Positions 26,484 through 40,331 of a stretch of 64,000 nucleotides of DNA are shown here, one piece after another. The translations under genes were made by a program, and so were the position numbers. The notes beneath the pieces are model-generated. The model did not search any database and had not been told where the DNA came from. It worked only from the letters and a program-made list of their open reading frames with translations. This DNA comes from Otis tarda (taxonomy: Eukaryota; Chordata; Aves; Otidiformes; Otididae): contig CM048552.1 in assembly GCA_026413225.1 (NCBI GenBank), positions 62,139,001 through 62,203,000 on the forward strand, given 5' to 3'. Numbering within the stretch: the stretch's first letter is position 1; every line of letters starts with the position of its first letter.

Positions 26484-26889
26484 ACAGGCTGAGAGAATTG
26501 GAGCTGTTGAGCCTGGAGAAGACAAGGCTCCGGGGAGACATTATAGCGACCTTCCAATACCTAAAGGGGGCCTACAGGAAAGACGGAGAGAAACTCTTCA
26601 TCAGGGACTGTTGCAATAGGACGAGGGGTAATGGTTTTAAAATACAGGGAGGTAGATTCAGATTAGATAGCATGAAAAAATTTTTTACAAGGAGGGTGGT
26701 GCAGTACCCAGTACAGGTTGCCCAGAGAGGTGGTGGATGCCCCATCCCTGGAAACATTCAAGGCCAATCTGGACAGGGCTCTGAGCAACCTAATCTAGTT
26801 GAAGATGTCCCTGCTCCTTGCAGGGAGGCTGGACGAGATGGCCTTTAAATGTCCCTTCCAATCCTAACTATTCTATGATTCTATGATTT
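26484..26889 (+). mobile_element. CR1 LINE, 5'-truncated copy 2
   Basis: This second CR1 3' end is shorter than the first. It starts at ACAGGCTGAGAG, collinear with about 12961 in copy 1, and runs to two ATTCTATG octamers (26870-26885). It carries the same 3' untranslated block (GGCTGGACGAGATGGCCTTT). It is in the plus orientation, again antisense to TBXAS1. Many substitutions relative to copy 1 and a frameshift mark it as more decayed or from another CR1 subfamily. No obvious target-site duplication was found. Confidence 0.95.
26486..26798 (+). pseudogene. CR1 ORF2 C-terminal remnant with frameshift
   Basis: The frame from 26486 reads RLRELELLSLEKTRLRGDI and continues through [15 protein letters not shown] and TRGNGFK, the last part of CR1 ORF2. 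Near 26703-26720 the stretch GCAGTACCCAGTACAGG has one base more than the matching stretch of copy 1 (GAGCACTGGAACAGG context). The frame therefore shifts by +1. After that, the ancestral product ([11 protein letters not shown]) continues in another frame to the ancestral TAG at 26796-26798. The fragment lacks all catalytic residues. Confidence 0.9.
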
Positions 26890-29800
26890 TCTAAAGCACA
26901 AATGGCAGATAGCTTGCCCAACTACCACTTCAGCCTTTGAGAAGCAGCTGGTAAAATGTCTGGCCTGAATCTTCTCTGTTCAGCACCCTGCCAGATTAGT
27001 TGTACTTTTACAAACTGAGCATAAAACACATCTTGAGGTGCTTACTGTGGAGCTGCACAAGAAGGAATTACACAAAATACAGACCAGAGGGAATCAGGCT
27101 CACCAACTCCCAAATGGAAGATGAGTGAGAACAGAAGGTGGCAAGTGAATCTTAATAAGAGCCTGAGTGACCTCAGGACAACCCAATTCAAATGGCCCCT
27201 GAGAGGCTGCAGAGTAAGGAAGGATTTCTACATCCAGGCACATCCTTCAGCTCTCCAACACGCTTTCAGTATGGAGCACACCACAGGCAAAAGTGAGGAA
27301 CAATGGTATTGCACCACATGCATCCCACCCAAAAGCTGGAGCCACCTTTGAGAAATTGCTGGCCATATTTTTGGCCCATGTACCAACAATTAAGAATGAG
27401 AGACAGGGCTTTCTTAAATACAAACCACAAACCCAAAACCCAGTTCCACCCTCCCAGCACCAAAACCTTAAGCAATACTGGAAGTATTAAGAGCGTTAAT
27501 TGCTCTACAGCTTCAAGAACTCAATGTCCTGAGAGAGCCACATTAAAAGATAATTCTGGCTGCCATCTCACAGCACTGTGCCGAGCAGGAAAGCTCCATA
27601 ACCTGCCATAAATGCAGACAGGAATACAGTATTGCTGTAAATACCATCATGTCTCAGAGCAAAATCATAGTGACAGGCACTCTGGTCTACTGCAGTTTAC
27701 AATTGCATGAAATAGGGGTGTGGGTAGGGTACAGTAACAAATAACAGGTATAGATTTCAAAACAGAGAAACCCATTATTCGTAACAAAGATGCAGGCAGA
27801 AGATCTGAAAGGCAAAGTGTATTGATGGATTCTTAAGTCTCTGGAGGTTGATCTTATTATGCTAAAAAATTACTTTATCCCCTTTTCCACAATGCCATGT
27901 TTACTTAGCAGGCATTAAAAAGGGAGGAGAGGAAAAAGGGTAAAAGAACAAAACCTACAGTGACTGAAGCTAAATTTATATGCACAACAGAGACAGATAA
28001 AGCATCCCAGGGGACCTTATCAGTTTTACACAATAACCAACAGGCTGTTTCCTGTATATAGCAGCTTAAGGTCGGCGGATGTTTATTAGAGGCAGAGGGG
28101 AAAGGAAATGCAGTATCTTTGACTGACACAGAGTGGATATATAAGAAGTGCTATTTATGCTTTTGACTTGAATAAGAACTACAGTGACTCATAGCTGTCT
28201 TATAATTAAGATTCCAATTAGAGCTCCACGAACGCTGAGCACCACTGTCCCAAAAATGCGGGGCTTGTTTACTGTTCCTGACAAGAAATATTAGAGGGTA
28301 GGAAGGATTTCAGCTTCTTAAACCCATTACCATCTCTCAGTTAAGAACTGCTGGGATAGATCAACCTCTTTCCACCCCCTTTGATTTTTTAAAAAGGGAC
28401 ATTAATTATTAAACATTTGTATCGTGTCCAGTGGGAATCCAGTCTAGGTTTGAGGCCACACTAAATACAGTTCTGTGGTATGCTAGTGAAATTGGCTGTC
28501 TGCGTGCTAATTCTTTTCATCCCTGAAAGCCCTGTAGAAACATGAGAAGAGAGGGAAGCATTTGGTCCACTGTTTTTCTATTAATTAACTTAATATATTA
28601 TTGAATCGGGAGTTTTAGAAATACAATAGGTATTATAGGGGTGGGGGCAGGGAGATCTTGTTTAACTACAGCTCTCCCTGCTATCTGGCTGTCATGAGAA
28701 GCTTTAACCAGAGGTGGGACAGTAAGATGGAAAAATTAAGAACATACCGAGTATTTAACAAAGCTCCTTCCCTTGAGAGGCAAACAGGCATTCACTTGCC
28801 ATTGTTACGCTGCGGTGAGCTCCAAGAGGAGGTCTTCAGAGCTCCATCCTGCTGATTTAACTCTGCACTGAGCCTGAGGTACAGCCATGGGTGTAACATT
28901 TTGGCCTCAGAGGGGTAACAGAGTGCATGATGCTTCATGCTTCACGAGGAAACAAAGCATATGGAGAAGCATCTCGGGAAAATGAGGCAACTTGCTTCTT
29001 GTTTGGAAGAGGAGAGACAAGAAGTCAGTATCTCCTGGAGACTTTGGAACTAAAGGAACGATATTTCATTTTTAGGGAATGTAAACTACTCTGTTGTATG
29101 TAACCAAATGCTTGCTTTCCTCTCCCCTCTGGTGTGAGACAGTAAAGCATAATTACACTTCTCTTACTTGCTCTTTAAAACACCCATCATTTTCCACAGT
29201 GCTGTACAGAAAACCAGTGATCATACTGCTCTCAGGGCTTTACCTGCCCTGGCAGAGGAGACAACTTTTTTCATTACTCCACACAGAGTGGACATAGTCC
29301 CTGAGGTCAAAGGCACACAGGATTTTCTTATTCCCAAAAGCCTCGAGAGGGACACAATGATGAAGGCAGGGACAAGGGTGAAATGGAACAATCACTCTTT
29401 TTCCCCACCCCCAGGATTAAACAGGCCTGCAAATAAGAAAGAGTATGCCACGTACAAACCTGCATACAGTTCAACCCTATTCAAACAGACGTTGGTGGAA
29501 ATCTATCTGCTGGACATGAATTGTGCTTTCTCATGTCCATCTGGAGGTGCATCAAGGGGAGGAAGGCTATAGCTGGATACTTTAAAAATATTTCAAATAA
29601 TATCCCAGACAAATTCGAAGTAAACTCACCTCCTTCAAAACAAGAGCCTCTGCTCTAATTAGGAACACTGACTTCTAATCGTAATTCTTGGCTATAGAGC
29701 TGCACATTGTACAATAAGGTTTGGATGTTCAGAGGGTTTGATTTCTGCAGTAGGTTTCCAAGGAGAGCTCATCTCCCACCTAGATGTTATGCAAGGGGCA

Positions 29801-32800
29801 GACAAACATCTGAGGTTCAAACAGCTGGGTATACTGGTTTCATACTGGTATTACTGTGTGCTAGATGAACACAGCCACTCTGAAAGCATGAGTCTTATTC
29901 AAATGTCTAAACAGAGAAAACTTTCAGAGGCATCAAGTGCAGTTAGGCACGTACCTTTCTTGTTCTGCCCCACAAGCTGGACATCATCTGGGTAAAATGG
30001 CAGCAGGATGGAGCTTCAGGCCAGCCTGGAAGTGGCATCGTGGCCCATAATCTCTGCTCCAGAGATCAAGCACTCTGAGAGGCCCTGCCACCACTTATGC
30101 CCTGACAAGTCCCTCTAAATTCAAGCCTCACCTCTATACTAGTGTCCTGCAAAGACAGATTCATGGACACCTCTCTAACATTTAGGCAAGTATTTGTACT
30201 ACGGGAAGTCACCAAACAAATGTTCGGAACAAAAATCTATCCTGAATTGCAGATGCCAAGCACTAAGTTGAAGCCACCTCCACTGATTATTTTGGGAAGG
30301 ATAGACAGGTGGAGACCTTGAATTACTGAGCAGTCAGCTTCAGTTGCATGTCTCCAGCTTTTCGAACAAGAGAGAAGCAATGCACGTCCCTACCTATGTC
30401 CAAGAGCTCAGCCTCAAGGAAGACAAGTCAACCAGTAGTAACAGCACTTCCTGCCCCTCAAAAGCCTGCTTTGAATAAAAACAGGGATACACGGAGTTGA
30501 AATGATTGAAGTTGGAGATGGGAATGAGTTCACTGTGAATCATATGGCTACAAAAAGGCTACACCATGCACAGCCTTCTGTACGGCACAAGGGAGGGAAG
30601 ACAGGTGTCTCATGAATTATGAGCAAAGTGGGACGATTTAGGGAAAGTTTTAACTTTAAAAAAAAAAAAAAAAGAGAGAGACCAAAAGCTACATAACCTT
30701 GTAGTCTAATATGGCCATAAATTAACAGCTGCACTATATTATGTAAATTTATGTTAAATTATTCACTACCTGTCACTATATCCCCATAAAAAATCTACGT
30801 ACTGACATTTACGAAAAATGACATCTTCTGATAATAGTTTTGCTACATATTTCAGTGGCTGCAATTGCCTTTTAACCATCTCGACTGCTGCTGAGGCAAA
30901 CACTACTGGAACAGAGATGCTTTAGGCGGTTTAATGAATTCATTACTATTCACGGATTCATTCTCCAGGAGGGAACCTTCCATGTAAGCTAGGATCCTTC
31001 TTAGGGCAGTGCACTTCTTCCTCTAGTTTCAGAAGTTTCTGGAGAGGAGCCAGGAAGGATCGCACAGGTCCCTGCATCACTCTGGCTATGACCTGAAATT
31101 GGATACGCTGTAAAGGCCCTGGCTGCATCAGTTTAGTGTTGAATGTGCTGGCCACTGAACACAGCATATTCAAGGGACGCACAGCCCAGCTTGTCCTCCT
31201 TTGCCTGTAAGGAACCAAAGTGATCATCCAGTTGTGGAAACCTGAAACAGAGCTCTTTTTGAGATTAGATGCTTCCTGAATCACACCTAGCTTGAGATGA
31301 CCCTTCAGCTTTCCAGCTGTGTGCTTCTGCTGACTGTGATTGATACGCAAGTGGGACTCCCCAGCAATCCTGACTCTGGTGAGGCGCAGCACACAGGGAC
31401 ACGTTATACATGCTTATTCTAAATAGGACATACAATGCATTTGAGAACTTGCGTGTGCCTCATTCTCCACAGCCTCTGAAGCAGCAAGGCACATGCAGCT
31501 TCATCACATCTTATTTTGGCACCTATGTTAGAAAGGCAGCTACCTTTGTCTCCCTTTTTCCCTAGCTCACAGGGAAAGAAAAATCCACAGAGGATTATTC
31601 AGACCTTAGGACAGGACACATCTCCCTCTACGTGTGTCCCTCCCCACCAAATACAAAGGCAGCCTGTGATGTGGGTTCACGTGAGCCTCACACGGGTTTT
31701 CTCGCCTCACGCTGCCACTGGAGCCTGAAAAGCAGGCTCTGGCTCTTGGCTTCCTCCTTAAGGCTCTAGGCAAGATGATCTGGCTCAAGGAGGGAATCTG
31801 ACTGGTTTTACTATCCGTTTGCTAGCTGACCTCTAACATCCAGCTTATGCACAAACTGATCTGCACCCACAGAGAAGCCATTTGCTAGCGGTGACTCTGT
31901 TGTGACTTAAGGTGGCAACAGAGGCTGGAGTTCACCGCAAGACTCCTGCTGATTAACTTCGGACCAAGCCAAGGATAAGGCAGAAAGCTCTAAAGTTCAC
32001 TGAGAAATGGGAAATGGGTTCAGCTGCTTCTGCTTTTCCTGATAAATGTCGGGTATAAGCTAAGAAAAGAAGCAGAAGGCAAAAGATAAAAGAAAGTTCA
32101 GGCGCCCTCCTATTAAGCCAAAACCCGTGCAATAAACTACTAATGTACTTTCAGGGCCACTGTCCCTAATTTGACCTTGCAGTTCTGCTCAAAAACACGA
32201 AGCCAACATTTCAAAGATGGGAGAAAGGGAGAGGGGATCTGTGTTAAAGAAAGAAAGAACGGAGGGTGGGGGAGTGAAGGCAGAAGAATAAACAAGCTTC
32301 TGCGACAGCAGGAAGCTCTCTCTTAATTCTGAGATAATGAAACGCTTCTAACTAGGCCCAACTGCTGAATATTACAAGAGCCATCATCTCGTGTGGATTG
32401 CACGCAGCTTTATTTTCTACTCCCCTGCATGGACTGAATATGATTCACAGCACAGTCACAGGAAACAGTCATTACTATTTATTTGGAGCGAGATGAGTGA
32501 CTGCTCTAAACAGCACCAAGTGCACCTGCAGTAGTGCAGAGAATTTTTTTTTTTTATTAAGCACATCCATGCCCTCTTTTTTTTTCCCTCCCTTCTTCTC
32601 TTTAATATTCTCTTCACAAAGAGCATTTTATTACAGTGCTGGCTGCGTAGTTCAAAAAGGAAAGAGGCAAATTTACAGCGATCATTAGAGAGGATGCAAA
32701 AGCATGGCAGCAAACACTAGCATTGCCACTTTGTGTGCGCAGGAACATCCCCACACCGTAGACCTGCCACACAAACAGTGTGTATACAAGCATGAAGACA

Positions 32801-35800
32801 CAAACAATTCATAAAGTATGGCTAGTTATAATACAATTATAATACAATAATATGTCTGCCTGTGGGCAAGCCTCCTTGCCCCTAGTTTGTACTTTTCTCG
32901 GCTGGAACATGACAGAATACCCCAAACTCACTCTGCTCCAGACAACCCTAAAAAACAGTTCGTCTCCCTCACCCCCCAGCACAGCTTCTCTGTTCTCTTT
33001 ACACGACTCACAATTTTGCTGCAGCAATTTATCTCTGGCTACACAGAGAGGTGAGCAGCCTGCTCCCCAGCTTGCTGCTGCTCTTTCTCCAGACGTACTT
33101 TACCAGTCGATGCCGAAGCCTCCCTGGCCCCCAAAAGACAGCACCTCTGAGGTGACAGGGCCCCGGCTAATTCCCACCTCGCTGTTATTCTCCCCTTCAG
33201 CAGTCTCTGCTGATGAAGGTGTGCTTTAAACTGCTATTTTGAATTTAAAATACAGCATGGAAAATTCAAAGCACTCAAAGCACAGACTTCTCTCTAGTCT
33301 ATAGCCTTTATTGCCCCTGTGCATACACCTGATGTGCTTACACAAAATGTCCTTGCTGGCAAAATCCTCTTAAAATGGCACAGCTCTGTTTTCTGCTGGT
33401 TTCAGGCCAAGAGTAAGGAGAAGCTAAGGCCATCTCATCCCTCTGCTGTAGGTATCAGTGTCTCAAGTGCCTGCATCCTGTGATGCCATTAAAAGCTTCA
33501 GGAAATTAAAAGTGGGGTTTTTTCTTGTTTGTCTCACAAAGTAAGGTACTTCACAGAATAATGGATTGCTCTTGAAAACTAATACCCCTAATAGCAGCGA
33601 ACAGATGCACAGACTGGATTGCTTTTCCACAGTGAACTTTAGTACTTATCTTCATAAGTTATGTGTGGCCTCTCGAGCAAGCGTGATTTCAGACCACAGT
33701 ATTTGCAAGAACATCCTATTTCTATATGGTCACTCTGATGGCACACGTAGCTGACACAAAGCAAGCTCCCTCACCAAACAGGGAGCAGTGCAGAGCCCAG
33801 CAGACTCATGCACGAGGGGCCATGGTGAGACCAACAACACAAAGGAGAGCAAGAAGGAAGCACAGAGCGTGGAAGGGGGGACACATAACGGAGGGGAGAA
33901 GTGGAGAGCAAGGACTTCGTGGTGACCTGTACTCCATTTACACTACAGCAGTGTGGTAATCACCTGTACATCCGGCACCCAGGCACTAAAGTAATTAGCA
34001 TAGATAAAAGGATGGGGGGAAAAAAGTAAATTAATAGAGTTAATATATAAACCACTAAAAACTACAAGCTATAAACGTTCCTAGCCAGTGCATTGCATGC
34101 TGTATGCTTTCCCCAACTGGTTGAAAAAAAAAAATCTCTTAATACTGTTCTTCCTATCACCACCTAGAAAAGGACGATCACAAGACAACTTACTTTCCAG
34201 CTGAGACAGGTTTGCATCCACCTTGGGTCTCAGCAACCACAATCACTGCCCCATGAGGAGAGCAGCACAACAGCCTTCTCCTCTGCCGGGCTGAGAGCTC
34301 TACTCCACCTTCCACAGCAACAAGAAATAAGGACTCTCATTTCATTGTTGCAAGAGTGTGCTGAAAAGTGGAAGCAGTTTCATATCAGGCAGCTGAGAAA
34401 TACATAATTCCCAGCATTAGGTCTTTTCCCGATTCCAAAGAGAACATCTTAAATACCAAGGCACGAGGACCATCAAAGGCAGTCCCAGTCACAGTACAGT
34501 TTGTTTTGCAATATAGACACAAGCTCACTAGGAGCTGACCCCAAACTATCACCACTTCACTTTTGCCTTTGACGCCATTAGTCAAGCAATATCTGGGGAC
34601 AGATTCTCCTCCCGGTTCCAGCACAGTAACCCCCCAAGCTGACAAGGTTATTCCATGTTTATACCCCCTAGAACTGACAGGCAGGTCTCAGTTTTTTTTT
34701 TTTGTGAGCGGAGGTAGCTGAGGTACAACATGGGAATAGCTTCATAGGAGCTGCAAGGGGGCAGCCCCTCACAGACAGGAGTAGCACGAGGCTTTCTGTG
34801 CTCGCTGGGCCACGTGGAGGGGAATCGGCTCTGACCTGGCTGGGAAAGGAGCTGCCCCACGTCCTCAGTGATGGGGGCTTCCTAGGGGACAGGTCACCAT
34901 CATGCCAGTATGCTGAGGGCTCGAGCATCCATCGAGCTTGCCATTTCTGTCAGAGCTTTCTCTCCTCAGCATAGTCAGGGGAATGCCTGCCTTGCCAAAA
35001 CATTTTAAGGAAAAGCCAGGGTTTGAGGCAGAAAGTGCTTCTCGACATGTGAACTCTTGGGCCGCGAGCAGAGTGAGAGCTGCGAAAGATTTGTGGGTTC
35101 CCTGGTGCCCCCAGTGTTTAAATGATTAATTAACAATTTCTAGAAACCAATTTACAAAAGGAGAAAGGGCAGATTTTCAAAATGATCAGCTTGTAAATGG
35201 AGCAGAGCTGATTCTCTGGCAACTTTTCTAACAAGGTTTCTTTTTTTCACAGTATCTGTTTTATGCTTCCTAAAGATCTGTCCCTAGTCTAAATCCCAGC
35301 AGGGGGAGATGCCAGTGGAGTTTAATTACATTCCACCTATGGGGAACATTCCAGGAATAGGGCTCTGAAGAAAACCCTACAATTTGGTCTAAAAAAAACC
35401 CCAAAAAAGTAATCTGATTAAAGCAACGATATAAATGTGCTGTGTCTCCCAACCATAAGTTTAAAACATTCTCTTCTTACAAGTCTCAAGGCAAAGAGCC
35501 AAATTCTCTGCTGAAGCAAACAGGGAATTTATACCATCAATTTACAACAGACATTCAGCATTCAGGTCTATGGCTTAAGTAAATAGTTACGAGAAGTGGC
35601 ATTTTAAAGGCTTTGGGTGCTTTGGTTTGGTTTTTTCTTTTATATAAACTAGACACACTGTGTGCTGTGGTAAAAATCCTTGTGATTCAGGACGGTTTTT
35701 AGCTTGGATATGAACTATTGGTAGTGTTTCAAGGGATTAAGATGAGCCCTGTGCTCTGCTGGCCGGGATGCGTGTACGTACGCACCACACAAGTGGCCTC

Positions 35801-36459
35801 CTGGGGTCCCAGCAGATGCTGGAGGCACATCTCATCCCAGCCAGGAGGGTGAGCAGGAGCTGCGGAAGTGTACATTAAATGTGAAATGGAGACTCACCAA
35901 TTCGCAGCTGTGACATGGGAACCCGCTGCCCTCAGCACAAGTGTGAAGGAGACAGAAAGAAAACTGTAGGCAGCCTCCTCCAGGTATAATTCTTTAAATC
36001 TGGAAAACCCATCTAGCTGAAATATCTTTCTCTGCGGGCATCGGGCAAACGACTCCTGTGCGTTCAGCTGGGATACCTGAATGATGGACCAGACAGTGGA
36101 GGAAAAATACTGCCTTCAAAGTTGAGAGGGAAAACTAGGCTTTTTCACCATTTCTCCTTCTGGTATTCCTGAATCAGTCACTTCAGTGTTCTGAGACCCA
36201 GAGAACAGCTCCCATGAGGGGCTGCAAAAGGGACGGTGAACACCACTTCTCCACCGACTATCTGGATTTGGTGTTATGTCCTGCTGTACACAACGGAGCA
36301 ACCTTCTACCAAACAAGCACTGAAATATTTAATCATTTGAAACATTCAAGTGTGAGAAAATTATCAATGAAACTAATTAAGAATCTTGAGATAATAAGCA
36401 CTGATGACAAAATGTTCCACTCTAGTGCCTGCCATCAGGCAGTCAGGATTTATAATATC

Positions 36460-36515
36460 TGTCATTTATAAAACTTACACCCTGAAGGATCTCAGTACAC
36501 TTTCAAAATGTGTGC
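36460..36515 (-). mobile_element. MIR-like 3'-tail relic, reverse orientation
   Basis: CATTTATAAAACTTACACCC, then TGAAGGATCTCAGTACACTT, match the reverse complement of the 3' tail seen in amniote MIR copies (ATTTATATAGCGCC, GAAGGATCTCAAAGCACTTT). Only the tail is clear. The sequence after 36515 may be its decayed body. Confidence 0.45.
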
Positions 36516-36957
36516 TTCCGCATATGGGTAGTCCTGCTCTCCAACGTGGCTCGAACTACTCGTGCACACCCAGCAATGGTTCCCAGATTAGAGGTCAGGA
36601 CTTCAGATCACAACTGTGGAAATAAAAGTATATATGGCACTGCAAGCAGAGAAGCTGAATAGTGCCAGCTTTGATATCTGTGGGGCCAAGTCCTGAGGTC
36701 TCACCCAACCCAGCTTTATCATGGAGAGCCTGAAGGGCAGGCCCTGGGAAAGTGAGCCAAGAGCACACAGAGCAGACATGGGGAAGGAGAAGGTGATGGA
36801 TTCAACGACAAGCTACGGCGCCAGCATTTCACGCGCTGGGACTTTTCAGCAATTTAGGACAGGAAGTGAACTGGTGTCAGGCTATCGACGCTGCAGATGG
36901 GTCTTTAAGCAGCCAACATGTAAGTGGAGTTTGGCAAAGATACTGCAACTAACAGCC

Positions 36958-36973
36958 TTTTTTTTTTTTTTTT
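36958..36973 (+). repeat. Poly-T run (16)
   Basis: Sixteen consecutive T. On the minus strand it is a poly-A run in the TBXAS1 sense direction. No processed-pseudogene body was seen on the 5' side of that A run (above 36973). Confidence 0.85.
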
Positions 36974-39900
36974 CTGTGAGAAATGCCATTTTTAGATACA
37001 GTCAGAGAAATGTTGGCTTCTGCCTGCTAAGAGCAGGTGTACAGATGTCGACAGCAAGTTCAGGCGAGTGCCAGGTACTCGAGAGTTGTCACTGGGTATG
37101 GAAGCTGCCTAACAGCATCTCCAAGCTTTTGAGGGAGGAAGGTTTTATTTTTTGCTGAGGTTTCCAGCAAACTGCTTCTCTAGCAGGCCCTGTCTCTGGG
37201 CTCAACAGCTCAGCATAGCCTGATTTTTATTTCCTCTTTGTTTCTAAGTCAAGCTCACCATGCCAGGCCGGCTTCTAAGGGAGGAAAATGGTAGGTCTCT
37301 CTGACTCACCAGCGCGACTCCCAGTGAGCTGCCCAGGAGACAGGTACAGCTAATCTGAAATGACGCCTGGTAACTGCAACATGTAATTTCAGACTCAAGG
37401 CACCAATTTCCCAGTCAGTTTGTAGCTACACTGTGTTACCGTAACGGCTTCTCTGCACAATTATCACAACACTTAGTAAGTTACTCATTTCCAACAGAGC
37501 TAGGAAATGTTATAAATTATTTTCATTTTAAAGAAAGCAGGCATATCTCCCTCTGGAAGAAACAAATAGTAAAGTTTCTCCCCGATACTTTGTTTGTTAT
37601 TAATGTTTCACACATGATATTATTTCATCATTAGTATTAAAATATCTTTACTTTTTAAAAAATGTAATAAAACAGGCAAGAATTTAAAACCCAGGTATGT
37701 GTGCCTTTGTGGTAATGGCATGCATCAGGCACAGGCAGTTTGAATATTTTATACTTCATAATTTTTTTCTTAAATAATTAACTAGCTTTAACCAGTGATT
37801 GTCCAGCCCTACCATTGCTGTGGGTTTAACTGCACATTATATCTCTGAGCTGTCCTTTGGCAGCTCTGCTTCTCCCCGTTCCAAATCCGGACAGAATATA
37901 TCCACAAGCCCTGTGGGATTTTTAACTTAGAAATCTGTTTCCTACTTCACTCTGAAGAACAATGTAAATCCAGTTCCTATATCTTTTCCTTCTGCAGCAA
38001 ACCCGAATAGCTCCAATTAATATATCTCTTGTGTCCACCGGACAGACCAGCATTCAGTCTAGTATCCCCTAGCACAGTGGGGGAACCTCCCAGCTCCAGC
38101 TGGTAATGTGGGCTTATCTAATTCTCTGTTTGCCTCTTGCTGTCCAGAAATTAAGAGGTTACTGTCCCATAGTTTGGTTTGAGTACTGCATCGCTGACAG
38201 TATTGCAGAGATGGACCAGGAGACAGGGCGTATTGCATCACTGAAGAGCTGTACCCTTTGGACAACACACTGAAATTCAACCCTTTCTCCCCATCACTCA
38301 CTTGGAAAAGGAAGTTCTCCCAAGAGTTTTTTCAAAAAAAAATCTACTACCAGGAATGACCTGGTCTATAATTACCATCCCACAGCACAGTCCAGTGCTG
38401 AAGGATATATAAGTGTTCATATATTTAGACGCATAAAGATGTACCTGAAGGCTTGGTAGCATTTGCTGATGCACTGCTTAGAATTTGCATCTCTGCCTAT
38501 GCACAGCAAGTGTCTAGAGGCTATCACATTTCTCTGCAAAGTCTGAGCATTAGTGGGATCAAAAATATTATTTCCTTAATCTGAAATACTAAAAATATAA
38601 AATACAGTACTCAGATTTCAATTCAGTTTCAAGCAAGCATTCCAGCAATTAGTTTTGACTTGGTGGGAGCTGAGAGGTCTGGCAACATTGTTTTCCTACA
38701 AAACAAAACCTTAACCCACAACTTGTGATAACACTTTTCATCTAATTTATCTTTGCGCATTTATAGAACTAGAGAAACACGGAAATAATATACTGACAAA
38801 AGATTTAACAACACTTAGAAACACTTAAATCCAACAACTACAACACTTAAAATGAAGGCGCACTGAGCAAAACCAGGTCTGTGAGATAATCTTGGTAAGA
38901 TTTCACACTGGTGGAAATTGCTTTTAGAATATTCTATCCAATTCTAATATCCACATTTTATGAAGGATCTTAAAAACCTGTAGGTGAATCTCTGAAAACA
39001 GGCACACAGACTGTCCAATATCTAAATGAAAAAATAAAAAGAAGGAAAAATAAATAATTTTAGGAAGTTACAGTTTTAACACAGGATAACACCTGCAGTT
39101 TACAATTATAGTCACACAATGAGGAGAAAATATTTCTCCTATGCAAAGGGTCTTTTGTAGAGCAGCCCAAGAATGATGGAAGTTCAAGGGAATCTGAGGG
39201 CAATAAATTGAAAAGGGAAACAAACCTAATCTTTATTTAGGAGAAGGATAATCAATTACGGGAAAAGATGAAACAAAATTGTTGTAAATCCACTGTTGCT
39301 AGAAAGGCTAGGGTAGAAGTTGGAGGACTCCTTGCATGACATTCCTAGCCCTATTTATGCAGGATGTCAGGACTGGATGAATCCTTATGGCAGAAATGGG
39401 GATTAAATCAGAGCCCAATTCCAAATATTGCCAAACATTGAAAAAGTTCACATTGAATGTTATGACCTGGATCTATCTATGGTTTTTCTTGTACAGTTAG
39501 AGCTAGGAGAGCAAGCAGGATGTCCACTTTGCACCAAGTCCCTGTGTCCTTGCATTGTTCTCCATTTAAGTGCACTGCTAAGGCTCCACTGCTAATAAAA
39601 GATTGATTTAAAAGACCATTCTACAACCTAAGCAAACACTGAGCCTGGTTAATGTTACATATCATATCCTCTTGTCATTTACTGCTACTCTGCATGTTTA
39701 CTGTGTCTCTCACTCCTCCTCAGTACCAGCCCCAATTTGCAGAAGAGCAGCTGGTCCTCTGGAGCTGCGTGTACAACCGTAACCCTGCACCCAGCAACAG
39801 CAGCCTCTTGATTATAAAAGCACAGCACTGATCTCACTCAGGATCTGAACCAAAGCAACACCCTCCCAAGGCTTTGGGTCAAGTCTCTGCAGATTTCCTA

Positions 39901-40331
39901 AATGACAGGCACCTCTACGTTACTACTCTACAAGCTGAACTTCATCTCCAGTAAGATTCAAAATTTAATCAAATTATCTGCATTCTTATATCAAGGTTCC
40001 CACTTCAGTCCAACAGAGAATATAAAAAAGGCAGTGGGGAAAAAAAAAAAGAAGAAAAGAATTATTTCTACTCCAACTTTAACTTTATAAGAAAATTATT
40101 ATTTTGGACGGTTTACACTTCTTATATCAAAGTCAGCACGCAGCATGACGAAAACATTCATGTTCTTTCCATTAACAAAGAAGGAAAACTTCATGGAGCG
40201 TGTCATGTTTTGTCTTTTCTTTCTCTTATCATTTTCTGAACTACTGGTTTGCTTTGTGCTCCTTGCCAGCAGGATGAGCATTGCTCCTTTCCTTTAAATA
40301 ACTGGATTGTAAGAACAAGAGATGTGTCTTT

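Larger units (their letters stand above)
26890..40331 (-). other. Intron-like stretch between the second CR1 and the 40.3-kb inverted-repeat element
   Basis: No exon is recognised here. Contents seen: a coding-like but unassigned minus-strand frame at 30958-31392, a short minus-strand frame ending in GFGIDW at 33100-33225, a poly-T run of 16 at 36958-36973, a run of about 15 A near 30658-30674, and a MIR-like relic at about 36460-36515. The stretch is probably still TBXAS1 intron, but its end could lie beyond the gene. Nothing in the sequence settles that. Confidence 0.45.
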
